Positions 35,618 to 45,219 of a DNA stretch of 64,000 nt are shown here, in pieces. A program made the position numbers and the translations under genes. Below the pieces are notes generated by a model. It ran no database searches. It had not been told where the DNA came from and worked only from the letters and a program-made list of their open reading frames with translations. The stretch is from Alphaproteobacteria bacterium (lineage in GTDB: Bacteria; Pseudomonadota; Alphaproteobacteria; Paracaedibacterales; VGCI01). Location of the stretch: assembly GCA_019746225.1 (NCBI GenBank), contig JAIESE010000012.1, positions 1 to 64,000 on the forward strand. Direction: 5' to 3'. Numbering within the stretch: position 1 is the stretch's first letter; every line of letters starts with the position of its first letter.

Positions 35618-36400
35618 ATGAAGCGAACAAAATTTCTTCTGGTTGGGTGTGGTGCAATGGGCGGCGCTTTAAAGGCCGGGTGGGAGCGTGTGAACGCTCC
35701 TTTTGATGTTGTTGTTATCGAACCTTCAAATTCCCAATATTTACCTGATTTTGCCGCATTACCAGGGGACTATATTCCTGAAATGATCATCTTTGCGGTG
35801 AAGCCACAAGTTTTGCCCGAAATTTTGCCCAATTATTGCCGTTTTTCTGGTCAAGGGTGCTTATTCTTATCCATAGCGGCAGGTGTTCCGTTGGAGGCTT
35901 TCCACAAGGTCTTAGGTGAAAAGGAGAGCATCATTCGAGCGATGCCGAATCTTCCTGTAACTGAAGGACAGGGGATAGCTGTATTAACGACACGTCATCT
36001 TTTAAGTGAATCCCATCGGTCTATGGGGCAGGCCATCTTTGAGGCATCTGGAAAAGTATTATGGCTTGACAAAGAAAGTTTGATGGATGTGGTTACAGCT
36101 ATATCAGGCAGCGGTCCTGCTTATTTCTTTCGTATGGTGGAATGTTTGGCTCAAGCTGGCATTGTTTGTGGGTTACCCCCAGAAGTTGCGATGCAATTGG
36201 CCCGTCAAACAGCTGTAGGGGCGGGTGCAATGCTTCAGCATTCCTCTGAGACTGCCACGGATTTGCGCATTCGCGTTACGAGCCCTGGGGGGACTACTGC
36301 GGCTGCTTTAAGTGCTTTTGATCATCAGGATGCATTAGGAAAGTTGGTGCGCGTGGCTGTAAAAGCAGCCATCCATAGAGGACAGGAACTGTCTCAATGA
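35618..36400 (+). CDS. proC: Pyrroline-5-carboxylate reductase
   Basis: A 260-residue enzyme that makes proline from pyrroline-5-carboxylate with NAD(P)H. The Rossmann motif is LLVGCGAMGGAL near the N-terminus, and the C-terminal signature AISGSGPAYFFRMVE continues to VTSPGGTTAAALSAF. Both are intact. GGGAGG precedes the ATG. It overlaps the following COQ9-like gene by four bases (ATGA). Confidence 0.95.
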   Translation: MKRTKFLLVGCGAMGGALKAGWERVNAPFDVVVIEPSNSQYLPDFAALPGDYIPEMIIFAVKPQVLPEILPNYCRFSGQGCLFLSIAAGVPLEAFHKVLGEKESIIRAMPNLPVTEGQGIAVLTTRHLLSESHRSMGQAIFEASGKVLWLDKESLMDVVTAISGSGPAYFFRMVECLAQAGIVCGLPPEVAMQLARQTAVGAGAMLQHSSETATDLRIRVTSPGGTTAAALSAFDHQDALGKLVRVAVKAAIHRGQELSQ

Positions 36401-36924
36401 ACGAAGAGGCCTTATGGAAATTAGCTGATGAAGGTGGCCTGGCAGCCTTGACGGTGGATCGACTCGCCCAAGAAACCGGGCAACATACCCTTGACCTGAA
36501 GACCCTTTATCCTGATCCAGCGTTTATGGTGTTGGTCCTTATGGAAGAAATTCATAACCAGGCTATGACAACACAAATCGAATCAACATCCGCTATCCTC
36601 GATCGATTAACAGATCAAATTATGGCCCACTTAGATGCGTGCCTTGCTCATCGAGAAACGATACGACGTTTATGGGGTGACTTAGTGTCGACGCCCATGG
36701 TGGTGCTGACTTTACGTCCATATTTGATGAAGATGGTTGGGCGCGTTTTGAAAGAATGCGGCCTTAAGGATGATGATCTCTGGTCGCCGATTCGGTTGAG
36801 GGCTTATGCGGCTCTCATCATTTATGTCCTTTATACCTGGCTCTATGACGAAACACCGCAACAAGAGCATACGCTTGTCACTTTGGATCGCGGGCTGAAA
36901 CAGTTGAGTGAAATGCCATGGTAA
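36397..36924 (+). CDS. TetR/COQ9-like protein
   Basis: A 175-residue helical protein. The N-terminal WKLADEGGLAALTVDRLAQ resembles a TetR helix-turn-helix and the C-terminal RAYAALIIYVLYTWLYDE followed by TLDRGLKQL resembles COQ9. COQ9 has the TetR fold but binds lipids and supports the hydroxylases of ubiquinone synthesis. The four-base overlap with proC and seven-base overlap with a UbiH-type hydroxylase gene favour the COQ9 role over a repressor. Confidence 0.7.
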   Translation: MNEEALWKLADEGGLAALTVDRLAQETGQHTLDLKTLYPDPAFMVLVLMEEIHNQAMTTQIESTSAILDRLTDQIMAHLDACLAHRETIRRLWGDLVSTPMVVLTLRPYLMKMVGRVLKECGLKDDDLWSPIRLRAYAALIIYVLYTWLYDETPQQEHTLVTLDRGLKQLSEMPW

Positions 36925-38114
36925 ATCCCTTAAAAGTGGACGTAGTGATCGTTGGAGGAGGCTTGGTGGGTGGCACGCTCTCCGTGGCGCTGGCGCAACA
37001 AAATTTTAACGTAGCTGTTATTGATCGAGATTCACCGGACGAGCTGTTAAAGCCAGACCTTGATGGGCGTACAACAGCGGTTTCTTACGGATCTAAACTT
37101 ATTTTTGAGAAGTTGGGTATCTGGGAAAAAGTGGCTCACGCAGCTGAGCCCATATTAGATATCCGTGTTTTTGAACGTGACTCTCCCTGGGCGATTTATT
37201 ATGACCATCGAGATATTGGAAGCATTCCTATGGGATATATCGTTGAAAATCTGGTTCTACGCCAAGGGATTTTCCATAGGGCGGCAGAGCTTGCCAACCA
37301 TCTGACTTGGATGGCGCCAGCAAATGTTGCGCGTACGACGCGAAATCTGGAGAGTGTTGTCGTTGATTTAGAAGATGGGCGCATCCTTAAAAGCCCTCTT
37401 TTGGTTGGAGCAGAAGGTCGTCTTTCACCCACAAGAGACGACGCTAATCTTAAGACATTTCGGTGGAGTTACGAGAAAATGGCTTTGATTGCACATGTGG
37501 TCCACGAAAAGCCCCACCTTGGGACTGCTTGGGAAATTTTTCAACCCCAAGGCCCTTTTGCGATTCTGCCTTTAAAGACTTGTTCCACAACGGGCGCGTA
37601 TCGTTCTGGCATTGTATGGACAGGGTCTCCCGATGATATTAAGCGTTTGTTGGAGTTGGATGATGCAAAGCTCACTTCTGAACTCCAGGACCTCTTTCCC
37701 TATTTTGGAACGCTTGACGTGTCCGGTAAGCGATGGTCCTACCCTTTAAGCGCCATGGTGGCCAAGGAAACCGTTGATCATCGCCTCGCCATTGTCGGAG
37801 ATGCGGCTCATACGGTGCATCCAGTAGCGGGGCAGGGGGTCAATTTAGGATGGCGGGATGCGAAAGCGTTGGCAGAGGTTCTTGGCAAGGCACGGGGATT
37901 AGGGTTGGATATTGGGTCAAAGAGTATCCTCGAGGACTATCAACGCCGTCGCCGGGTTGATACTTTATCCATTCTCGCCATGAGTGATGGCATGGTGCGT
38001 TTATTCTCGAACAAATCCAATATCCTCTCTTTCTTGCGTAATACTGGCCTTGGTATTGTTAACGAGATCCCCCCATTGAAGCGTCGTCTCATGCGCCATG
38101 CGATGGGTATTTAA
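36918..38114 (+). CDS. UbiH/UbiF/COQ6-type FAD-dependent monooxygenase
   Basis: A 398-residue flavoprotein hydroxylase of ubiquinone synthesis. The FAD-binding GGGLVGG (VVIVGGGLVGGTLSVALAQ) is near the N-terminus, and the family signature RLAIVGDAAHTVHPVAGQGV followed by NLGWRDAKAL is at about 290-320. Which ring position it hydroxylates cannot be told from sequence. It follows the COQ9-like gene with a seven-base overlap. Confidence 0.9.
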   Translation: MVNPLKVDVVIVGGGLVGGTLSVALAQQNFNVAVIDRDSPDELLKPDLDGRTTAVSYGSKLIFEKLGIWEKVAHAAEPILDIRVFERDSPWAIYYDHRDIGSIPMGYIVENLVLRQGIFHRAAELANHLTWMAPANVARTTRNLESVVVDLEDGRILKSPLLVGAEGRLSPTRDDANLKTFRWSYEKMALIAHVVHEKPHLGTAWEIFQPQGPFAILPLKTCSTTGAYRSGIVWTGSPDDIKRLLELDDAKLTSELQDLFPYFGTLDVSGKRWSYPLSAMVAKETVDHRLAIVGDAAHTVHPVAGQGVNLGWRDAKALAEVLGKARGLGLDIGSKSILEDYQRRRRVDTLSILAMSDGMVRLFSNKSNILSFLRNTGLGIVNEIPPLKRRLMRHAMGI

Positions 38115-38168
38115 CCTCCTCTTTCCCTGCCCTTGCTCTCTCAATCCAGAGTTTCTATAGTATCAAGT

Positions 38169-39392
38169 ATGAAGCTGAATTTAGAAAAATTTCCCCTCAT
38201 GGGGGATCAGATTACTCAAAAGCTCTTCCAGACATTTGAAAAGCATGGAGTTTACCCGCGCTTTGTGGGGGGGTGTGTTCGCGATGCCATTCTAGGTGTT
38301 GAGGCTTATGACATTGATATTGCTGTTCCGATCCCGCCCGATGAAATTATTTATATTCTCACAACAGACGATATCGATTCTATCCCCACAGGGTACGAAT
38401 TTGGAACGATTACTGCCGTTCTGGAAGGTCGCCCGTTTCAAATTACTTCTTTGCGGGAAGATTGGGAAACGGACGGTCGTCATCCGCGCGTAACCTTTGG
38501 AACCGACTGGGAGGAAGACGCAGCCCGTCGCGACTTTACAGTTAATGCTCTCTATGCGGAAAGAGATGGAACAGTCATTGATTATTTTGGGGGGATTGAA
38601 GATCTAGAGGCGGGGATTATTCGGTTCGTCGGCGATCCGGACATGCGCATTCGGGAAGATTATTTGCGCATTTTGCGGTATTTTCGTTTTCTCGCCTGGT
38701 ATGGTCATGGTCCCATCGAGCCCCAAGCCTTGCAGGCATGTGCCACCCATCATCATGGGTTAAAGGGCTTGTCGCGGGAACGCATTGGCCATGAGTTTAT
38801 GAAATTGTTGAGCGCCCCAAAGCCGCTTTTAAGCCTCACCCTCCTTCATCAGAAAAGCCTTGATTCATTTGTTGTGCCACAGCCCCTGAATCTTAAAGCC
38901 ATCGAGGCTCTTCTCGCCTTTGGAGAGCCCACAAGTGTGATGTGCCGTCTGGCCGCCCTGTCGTTGCCAAATATTGACGTCAAAGGTGCCAGCACAGCTT
39001 TGCGTCTTTCTCGTGATCAAAGGCAGTATCTTCATGATTGTGTCATGCGCCTTGATTCTTATCCGAGTTCAGAGAGGACCATCTATCGGAATCTCTATCA
39101 AGATGGCGTCTCGCTTTTCAAGGATTTCACCCTATTGAGCTTGTGTGTAGGCTCGTTGAGCGCGTCCGCCTCGATTCAGCGCGAGGCTTTCAAAATAGCC
39201 GCCTCTTGGCATTCCCCAACGTTTCCGATTCAGGGAAAGGACTTGGTGGATATGGGTGTTATAGCTGGCCCAAAGCTGGGAGAGCTCCTAAAAGCTTGCG
39301 AGTCCTGGTGGATTGATCAAGGCTTTTTCCCTGATCGAGAGGCTTGTTTGGCGTGGGTGAGGGACGCTGAGTCTCAAGAAAAAAGTAAATAA
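38169..39392 (+). CDS. cca: CCA tRNA nucleotidyltransferase (poly(A) polymerase head family)
   Basis: About 407 residues when started at the ATG at 38169; a TTG at 38133 is an alternative but adds a nonconserved tail. The active-site motif FVGGCVRDAILG and the D-x-D pair in AYDIDIAVP bind the metal ions, and RRDFTVNALYAERDG plus the RIREDYLRILRYFRF neck region recognise nucleotides. The enzyme adds or repairs the 3' CCA of tRNAs. A C-terminal RNA-binding domain follows. It is 54 bases after the hydroxylase gene. Confidence 0.93.
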   Translation: MKLNLEKFPLMGDQITQKLFQTFEKHGVYPRFVGGCVRDAILGVEAYDIDIAVPIPPDEIIYILTTDDIDSIPTGYEFGTITAVLEGRPFQITSLREDWETDGRHPRVTFGTDWEEDAARRDFTVNALYAERDGTVIDYFGGIEDLEAGIIRFVGDPDMRIREDYLRILRYFRFLAWYGHGPIEPQALQACATHHHGLKGLSRERIGHEFMKLLSAPKPLLSLTLLHQKSLDSFVVPQPLNLKAIEALLAFGEPTSVMCRLAALSLPNIDVKGASTALRLSRDQRQYLHDCVMRLDSYPSSERTIYRNLYQDGVSLFKDFTLLSLCVGSLSASASIQREAFKIAASWHSPTFPIQGKDLVDMGVIAGPKLGELLKACESWWIDQGFFPDREACLAWVRDAESQEKSK

Positions 39393-39482
39393 ATCCCCTT
39401 ATTTTCCGTACCCTTAGCATTTTACATCTAGACATCTGGCTCCAGATTTATTATGCATGGGAAGCCTGATGTGTAAACGTAT

Positions 39483-39558
39483 GCCCAGATAGCTCAGTTG
39501 GTAGAGCAAGGGATTGAAAATCCCTGTGTCGCTGGTTCGATTCCGGCTCTGGGCACCA
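39483..39558 (+). tRNA. tRNA-Phe (GAA)
   Basis: A 76-base tRNA: acceptor GCCCAGA/TCTGGGC, D arm GCTC...GAGC, anticodon arm AGGGA-TTGAAAA-TCCCT (anticodon GAA), T arm GCTGG-TTCGATT-CCGGC, discriminator A and an encoded CCA. All stems pair fully. Confidence 0.97.
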
Positions 39559-39676
39559 TTAATTGTTCTCGAGTTTTTCCTTCAATTGTAGATGAGGTAA
39601 TTTTTATTTATCTTGTAAATTCTCTTAAGAAGTGCTTAAATAAGAAGCAATAAAACAGCGTGGGTATAAATAAATA

Positions 39677-39889
39677 ATGCCGTTAGAGCCAAGTGTCGTT
39701 GTAGAATTACAGCACAAGCTGGATAAGTTGAAAAAGGAAGATCGTCAACTCGAAGACGAGATTGCACAACTGTCTCTTCAAGGCCTCAATGACGATATTC
39801 AAGTTTTTCGCTTAAAGAAACGCCGCATCATGGTTAAAGAACAAATCCAAAAAATCGACGCTCTCCTCGTTCCTGACATTATCGCTTAA
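39677..39889 (+). CDS. YdcH-family (DUF465) small protein
   Basis: A 70-residue coiled-coil protein with the DUF465 pattern: heptad-like LQHKLDKLKKEDRQLEDEI followed by VFRLKKRRIMVKEQIQKID. The function is unknown; such proteins are widespread in alphaproteobacteria. It lacks an obvious Shine-Dalgarno sequence. Confidence 0.75.
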   Translation: MPLEPSVVVELQHKLDKLKKEDRQLEDEIAQLSLQGLNDDIQVFRLKKRRIMVKEQIQKIDALLVPDIIA

Positions 39890-40008
39890 AGTATAAAGCT
39901 TTTCATTTCAATACATATCATTTTACATTTAAAACCTCTAATATCTTGACGTGAGGCCTGGTTTAGCTGATAGTATGCATTGAAATTGTTTAATTAAAGG
40001 AGAATAAG

Positions 40009-40425
40009 ATGGCTTTAAAAGGAAGCAAGACAGAAGCAAATTTGAAAGAAGCCTTTTCAGGCGAATCTCAAGCCAATCGCCGGTATTTGTATTTCGCACA
40101 AAAAGCGGACGTTGAAGGCTACAACGATGTGGCGAGCGTATTCCGCTCTACCGCCGAAGGCGAAACTGGTCATGCCCATGGTCACTTGGAATTCTTGGAA
40201 GCGGTCGGCGATCCGGCAACAGGCTTGCCGATTGGGGATACGACCCTAAATTTGAAGGCTGCTATTGCTGGGGAGACCCATGAATATACAGATATGTATC
40301 CAGGTATGGCTCGTACTGCCCGTGAAGAAGGTTTTGAAGAGATTGCTGATTGGTTTGAGACATTGGGCAAGGCTGAGCGTTCCCACGCCGGTCGCTTCCA
40401 ACGTGCTTTGGAGACCATGAGCTGA
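40009..40425 (+). CDS. Rubrerythrin without rubredoxin domain
   Basis: A 138-residue four-helix di-iron protein. The helices carry E-x-x-H-type metal motifs ([20 protein letters not shown]) and further Glu ligands ([20 protein letters not shown]). The C-terminal rubredoxin CxxC domain of classical rubrerythrin is absent, so electrons must come from a partner, plausibly the Fe-S protein downstream. The family reduces hydrogen peroxide. AAAGGAG precedes the ATG. It is followed by a palindromic element and then the Fe-S and DUF3501 genes. Confidence 0.9.
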   Translation: MALKGSKTEANLKEAFSGESQANRRYLYFAQKADVEGYNDVASVFRSTAEGETGHAHGHLEFLEAVGDPATGLPIGDTTLNLKAAIAGETHEYTDMYPGMARTAREEGFEEIADWFETLGKAERSHAGRFQRALETMS

Positions 40426-40453
40426 GGTTGATTTAGCTTTCTGAAGCGCCAGA

Positions 40454-40496
40454 TTGTATTCTTACCCCTCCCCTTGTGGGAGAGGTAAGAATACAA
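40454..40496. repeat. Palindromic element with GAGAGGT core
   Basis: TTGTATTCTTACC (40454-40466) pairs perfectly with GGTAAGAATACAA (40484-40496) around CCTCCCCTTGTGGGAGA. The core CCTCCCCTTGTGGGAGAGGT recurs in the element at 61108-61283. It can fold into a strong hairpin between the rubrerythrin and Fe-S genes and may attenuate transcription between them. Confidence 0.7.
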
Positions 40497-40575
40497 AATC
40501 ATTTATTCTAACTTCCCCCCTCGCGCCAATTCAATTATCATCTGCTTAAGAACACGACAAAAAGGTAAAACCTGT

Positions 40576-41877
40576 ATGCGTCACCCCATTGACTGGACCC
40601 ATCCTGATTATTTGAACCCGGAAAAGCTAGATGAAGAAGTGCGTCGGGTCTTTGACATATGTCATGGATGCCGCCGTTGCTTTAATTTATGTGATACCTT
40701 CCCCCGATTGTTTGATCTCGTGGACGAGTCCCCAACGGGTGAGCTTGATTCCGTTAAAAGCGAAGACTTTGCCCCCGTTGTTGAGGCGTGCACCTTGTGT
40801 GACTTGTGCTTTGCGTCGAAATGTCCCTACATTCCTCCTCATGAGTTCAACCTCGATTTTCCTCACCTGATGTTGCGGTATCGGGCGCTCGAATTATCCC
40901 AAGGTAAAGTCCCTTTTACGAAAAAAGTGATGGCAAAAACGGATCAGACCGGCGCGATTGGTACGATTGTGTCACCGCTAGCCAACTGGGCCACAAAAGA
41001 GGGAAATGCCCTTACGCGTCCTTTGATGGAAAAGACCCTTGGTATTCATCGAGATGCCGCGTTGCCCAAGTTTCAATCTTCTACTCTTGTTCGTCAAACA
41101 AAGGACCCGTTGCCCCTCAATACGAGCGCTGCGGCTTATGGGCGCAAAGTCGCGATTTACGCAACGTGTTATGGTAATTATAATGATCCGAAAATTGGCC
41201 TTGCTACCCGAAAAGTCCTTGCCCATAACGGGGTTGAAACACAAGTTGTCTATCCAGGGTGTTGTGGCATGCCTCTTCTTGAACAAGGGAATCTAGAAGC
41301 GGTCGCAAAGGCCGCCCGTAACGTTGCCAAAGAGATGCGCCCCTGGATTGATCAGGGGTATGAGGTGATTGCCCTTGTTCCTTCATGTGCGCTGATGTTG
41401 AAATCAGAATGGCCATTGATTGTGCCGGATGATGAGAATGTGCAAGTGTTAAGCAAAGCAACCCGAGATATTAGTGAATATATGGTTGCTCTTTCGAAAG
41501 AACCTGGATTGGAACCCGGTCTTAAACCGTTGACAGAAGGGGTCACGGTTCATATTGCGTGCCATGCTCGGGCTCAAAATATCGGTCAAAAGGCCACGGA
41601 TTTGCTGCGGTTGATTCCGGATATCGATCTCCAAGTGATTGAGCGATGTTCGGGTCATGGCGGTGCGTGGGGGGTGATGGCTGAGAACTTTGACATAGCC
41701 CTTAAAGTGGGTAAACCTGTGGCGCAAAGTGCCCTTAAATCGGAAAATCGACTTGTGCTATCGGAATGTCCTCTCGCGGCTACCCATATTCGCCAGGGGA
41801 TGGAGAAGTTGGATGAAAGGGCTGTTGTAGAAGAAGCCCACCCGATAGAAATTTTCGCCCGTGCCTATGGCCTGTAA
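40576..41877 (+). CDS. Fe-S oxidoreductase, GlpC/heterodisulfide-reductase-like
   Basis: A 433-residue protein with two N-terminal cysteine clusters, CHGCRRCFNLC and CTLCDLCFASKCP, expected to bind two [4Fe-4S] clusters. Two C-terminal CCG-type domains follow (YPGCCGMPLLEQGN and ERCSGHGG), as in glycolate oxidase GlcF, GlpC and HdrB. In alphaproteobacteria this gene is coupled to rubrerythrin and DUF3501, suggesting that it feeds electrons to the rubrerythrin. It is 15 bases upstream of the DUF3501 gene. Confidence 0.87.
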   Translation: MRHPIDWTHPDYLNPEKLDEEVRRVFDICHGCRRCFNLCDTFPRLFDLVDESPTGELDSVKSEDFAPVVEACTLCDLCFASKCPYIPPHEFNLDFPHLMLRYRALELSQGKVPFTKKVMAKTDQTGAIGTIVSPLANWATKEGNALTRPLMEKTLGIHRDAALPKFQSSTLVRQTKDPLPLNTSAAAYGRKVAIYATCYGNYNDPKIGLATRKVLAHNGVETQVVYPGCCGMPLLEQGNLEAVAKAARNVAKEMRPWIDQGYEVIALVPSCALMLKSEWPLIVPDDENVQVLSKATRDISEYMVALSKEPGLEPGLKPLTEGVTVHIACHARAQNIGQKATDLLRLIPDIDLQVIERCSGHGGAWGVMAENFDIALKVGKPVAQSALKSENRLVLSECPLAATHIRQGMEKLDERAVVEEAHPIEIFARAYGL

Positions 41878-41892
41878 CAGAAGAAGAAAAAA

Positions 41893-42480
41893 ATGAAGAA
41901 ACGCATCACCAAAGAAGACCTGTTGCCTCTTGAGGAATTTACGAAGATCCGTGCCACCAAGCGCCAAGAGACGATCTCGATCAAGAAGAATCGCCGGCTT
42001 CCATTGGGTCAAGAAGCCACGCTTTTCTTTGAGAATTACGACACTTTGTGGTGGCAAATTCAAGAAATGCTCTACATCGAAAAGGGAGGCGACGCACAAG
42101 CAGAAGATGAGCTCCTTGCCTACAATCCTCTGTTGCCACAAGGGCAAGAGCTGGTTGCCACCTTTATGATTGAAATCGATGACCCTGTCCGTCGCGCCCA
42201 AGTGTTGGGCGTGCTGGGGGGCATTGAATATCATTTGACCATCCGCTTTTGTAACCATATTTTGAAGGGAGCGCCTGAAGAGGACCCGAGTCGCACGACA
42301 GAGTCCGGTAAGACTTCGGCCATCCACTTTATTCATTGGGTGTTTTCAAAGGATCAGATCGCTGACTTTTCGAAGCCTCATCAAGACATTGTCGTTGAAA
42401 TTACCCATCCTCAATTCACCATTAAAACGCTCATGCCCGAGGCTGTACGGGCTGCTTTGCAAGGTGATTTTGAGGAGTGA
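41893..42480 (+). CDS. DUF3501 family protein
   Basis: A 195-residue soluble protein with the conserved N-terminus ITKEDLLPLEEFTKIR and LGQEATLFFENYDTLWWQIQ, as in DUF3501. The biochemical role is unknown. Its genomic link to rubrerythrin and the Fe-S protein is conserved across alphaproteobacteria and points to a peroxide-defence or redox function. Confidence 0.87.
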   Translation: MKKRITKEDLLPLEEFTKIRATKRQETISIKKNRRLPLGQEATLFFENYDTLWWQIQEMLYIEKGGDAQAEDELLAYNPLLPQGQELVATFMIEIDDPVRRAQVLGVLGGIEYHLTIRFCNHILKGAPEEDPSRTTESGKTSAIHFIHWVFSKDQIADFSKPHQDIVVEITHPQFTIKTLMPEAVRAALQGDFEE

Positions 42481-42671
42481 TAAAATAAATTCGTCGCTAG
42501 AGTTAATTAAGGAAAAATACGCGTAAAATCGAAGGTTTTTTTTCACTCCCCGTTATTGATTCCTTTACCTTTGATGGTTAAAGTTAAAGATATGGGTTAA
42601 GACTAAAAAGTATTTTACGACAAGCCTCGACAGCGCCTCAAAGCTGTTGTTTAGAATTTGAAGGAAGAAAA

Positions 42672-43994
42672 ATGACCATGGTGGCACCGAAGACCCAAAC
42701 ATTGGCTCAATTGAGTTACCAAGGAAAAACCATTGATCTTCCTGTTTATTTTGGTACGGATGGCCCGGGTGTCTTGGATCTTCAGGGTCTATATAATGAG
42801 ACGGGGTTGTTTACCTTTGACCCGGGTTTTGTTTCAACAGCCAGCTGTCGCTCTGAAATTACTTTTATTGATGGCACCAAAGGGATGTTGCTCTATCGAG
42901 GCTATCCCATTCAACAATTGGCTGAAAAGAGCGATTTTATGGAAGTGGCGTATCTTCTTCTTTACGGAGATTTGCCAACATCCTCTCAAAAAGACGAATT
43001 TGTTCAAGCGATCAATAAGCATACCCTTGTACATGAACAGGTGAGTGCCTTTTACCGTGGGTTCCGCCGAGATGCCCACCCCATGGCCATTATGGTCGGC
43101 GTGGTTGGCGCCTTATCATCCTTTTATCACGACAGCTTAGACATTCAAGATCCCGCTCAACGTCACATTGCAGCCTTGCGGCTCATTGCTAAGATGCCAA
43201 CACTGGCCGGAATGGCTTATAAATATTCTATTGGTCAGCCGTTTGTGTACCCTCAAAATCACCTCTCTTATTCTGAAAACATGTTGAATATGTTTTTCTC
43301 AACACCAGCTGAACCTTATAAAATTAATCCCGTGTGGGCAAAGGCCATTGATCGCATCCTTATTTTGCATGCGGATCATGAGCAAAATGCGTCTACCTCA
43401 ACCATTCGCTTGGCGGGCTCTAGTGGTGCGAACCCCTTTGCCTGCATCGCAGCCGGTATTGCGGCGCTATGGGGCCCAGCCCATGGAGGCGCTAATGAGG
43501 CGGTTTTAGGAATGTTGGATGAAATTGGAACCATTGATCGCATCCCGGAATACATCAATCGGGCCAAAGATAAAGGCGACCCCTTCCGGTTGATGGGATT
43601 TGGGCACCGCGTTTATAAGAGCTATGACCCTCGAGCCACTGTGTTGCGCGAGACGTGTCATGAAATTATGGCGGATCTGGGGATTGAAAATCATCCCACT
43701 CTCCAACTTGCCATGGAGCTGGAACGCATCGCTTTGGCGGATGACTATTTTATTGAGAAAAAGCTTTATCCCAATGTGGATTTCTACTCAGGGATTATTT
43801 TTAAAGCGATGGGCATTCCGGTGACAATGTTTACCGTCCTGTTTGCCATTGCGCGAACCGTTGGGTGGATTTCTCAATGGAAAGAAATGATTGCCGATCC
43901 GTTGCAAAAGATCGGTCGTCCTCGTCAGTTGTATGTTGGTAAAGGGTATAGGGACTATGTTCCTATGGAAAAACGTTTGGAGGAGAGAAAATGA
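42672..43994 (+). CDS. gltA: Citrate synthase (type II)
   Basis: A 440-residue enzyme that condenses oxaloacetate and acetyl-CoA. The catalytic histidines lie in [14 protein letters not shown] and [13 protein letters not shown], with the Asp in the PNVDFYSG segment. The N-terminal extension is typical of the hexameric, NADH-sensitive bacterial type. GAAGGAAG precedes the ATG. It overlaps a small membrane-protein gene by four bases. Retention indicates at least part of the TCA cycle. Confidence 0.96.
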   Translation: MTMVAPKTQTLAQLSYQGKTIDLPVYFGTDGPGVLDLQGLYNETGLFTFDPGFVSTASCRSEITFIDGTKGMLLYRGYPIQQLAEKSDFMEVAYLLLYGDLPTSSQKDEFVQAINKHTLVHEQVSAFYRGFRRDAHPMAIMVGVVGALSSFYHDSLDIQDPAQRHIAALRLIAKMPTLAGMAYKYSIGQPFVYPQNHLSYSENMLNMFFSTPAEPYKINPVWAKAIDRILILHADHEQNASTSTIRLAGSSGANPFACIAAGIAALWGPAHGGANEAVLGMLDEIGTIDRIPEYINRAKDKGDPFRLMGFGHRVYKSYDPRATVLRETCHEIMADLGIENHPTLQLAMELERIALADDYFIEKKLYPNVDFYSGIIFKAMGIPVTMFTVLFAIARTVGWISQWKEMIADPLQKIGRPRQLYVGKGYRDYVPMEKRLEERK

Positions 43995-44191
43995 TAGAGA
44001 CGAATACGAATAGAAGACGCACCTCAGACGATCGTTATGAAACATGTATTTCCGACCCAACCAAGAAAATGATTTATCAAATTATTCAGTCTTCAGCCAA
44101 TGATAATTTGATGCCGGCAACCAAATGGTTTACCTGGCTGATTGCCTGGACCATTCTTGTGGGGGCAGCGCTCGCCTACGCTATATTTTAA
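43991..44191 (+). CDS. Small single-helix membrane protein
   Basis: A 66-residue protein with a polar N-terminal half and one C-terminal hydrophobic helix ([20 protein letters not shown]). Its ATG overlaps the citrate synthase stop (ATGA), so translation is coupled. I do not recognise a family; the overlap and coding pattern support it as real. Confidence 0.55.
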   Translation: MIETNTNRRRTSDDRYETCISDPTKKMIYQIIQSSANDNLMPATKWFTWLIAWTILVGAALAYAIF

Positions 44192-44311
44192 TTGGTATTC
44201 TTAGAAGCAGATTTTAGCATATTACATTGCCAGATGAGGGCGTTCTCTCAATTTATTAATCAACGGCAATAAGGGTCAAAAAGAATGTTGGGAATACAGG
44301 GTAATGACCTT

Positions 44312-44344
44312 CCAACATCTTGATTTTTAAAATCAAGATGTTGG
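44312..44344. terminator. Perfect hairpin downstream of the 231-residue gene
   Basis: CCAACATCTTGATTT and AAATCAAGATGTTGG form a 15-base perfect stem with a three-base loop. It sits between convergent genes (citrate synthase cluster and the exported protein at 44357). No T-run follows on either strand, so it is a transcript-end or stability hairpin rather than a classical terminator. Confidence 0.5.
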
Positions 44345-44356
44345 ATTCTTACGAAC

Positions 44357-45052
44357 TTATAATTTTTTAAAAGCTCTCTTAATATTTTGGCCTGCCTTTT
44401 CTAGGGCTTTCCCAGCATTGTGAGCTTCTTGCTCAACTGTTGGTCGAACCTCATTTTTCACAAAGCCTTCAAGGCGTTTTCCCTGAGTATCTGCGTCAAC
44501 TTTCGCTTTCGCTGTAAAGCCGTCTAGTCTTTTACCCAAGATTTCAAAATGGCCCACCTTTTTCTCATCTTTTTTTGCTACAACGAGTTCGTTTGGAATA
44601 GCCGCAACGACTTCAGGCAACTTAAATTCCACTAGAAGAGAGCGTTGATTGGCTTCATCTATTATAATTCTGGATAGTTTCCCCTCTGCATCAGCTTCTT
44701 CCGCAAATGTTACGGGAACAGTGCCTTCAGAGACTTCTTTAAGAAAGGTTCTCATTGCCAGTGGTTTTGTTTCAGGGGGAAAGTATCCTAAGATTACATT
44801 TCCATTTATAGGGCTATCTACTTTAAGTACACGATATTTTGCACCCTGTGGATTTATATCTGCAACGAAACTTACGTTATGATTTCCTTCCTCTTCAGCG
44901 ACCTCTCCAACGAAGCTACGAAATGTCGAAGTGCGTGGCGTTAGAGGTGTATGTTCGGTAGCTTCAAGTGGCGTTAGGTTATCTAAGTCGATTGCTTGAA
45001 CCGGCATGATTCCCAAAAGGGCAGGCAGGGTCCATTTAAATAGTTTCTTCAT
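44357..45052 (-). CDS. Exported protein of unknown function
   Basis: A 231-residue protein with a signal peptide (MKKLFKWTLPALLGIMPVQA, cleavage after QA). The middle looks beta-rich. The C-terminal 60 residues form an amphipathic, charged helix (for example AHNAGKALEKAGQNIKRAFK) of the kind that coats membranes or forms coiled coils. I do not recognise a family. AAGGAG precedes the ATG. It is the only host-accessible-looking protein in this otherwise core region. Confidence 0.6.
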   Translation of the reverse strand: MKKLFKWTLPALLGIMPVQAIDLDNLTPLEATEHTPLTPRTSTFRSFVGEVAEEEGNHNVSFVADINPQGAKYRVLKVDSPINGNVILGYFPPETKPLAMRTFLKEVSEGTVPVTFAEEADAEGKLSRIIIDEANQRSLLVEFKLPEVVAAIPNELVVAKKDEKKVGHFEILGKRLDGFTAKAKVDADTQGKRLEGFVKNEVRPTVEQEAHNAGKALEKAGQNIKRAFKKL

Positions 45053-45219
45053 CGCGATTCTCCTTAATTGTTATATTAAAAACCTAATGGGATTTGTCTT
45101 TGCTCAAGTGCCAAGAACTGGTTATGAACCACTCATCATCCATTAGGGATAAGTATATATATCATGTAAAGGAATTAGTTACAACTTTACATATTTTTAA
45201 AATATTGAAATGTTCATTG

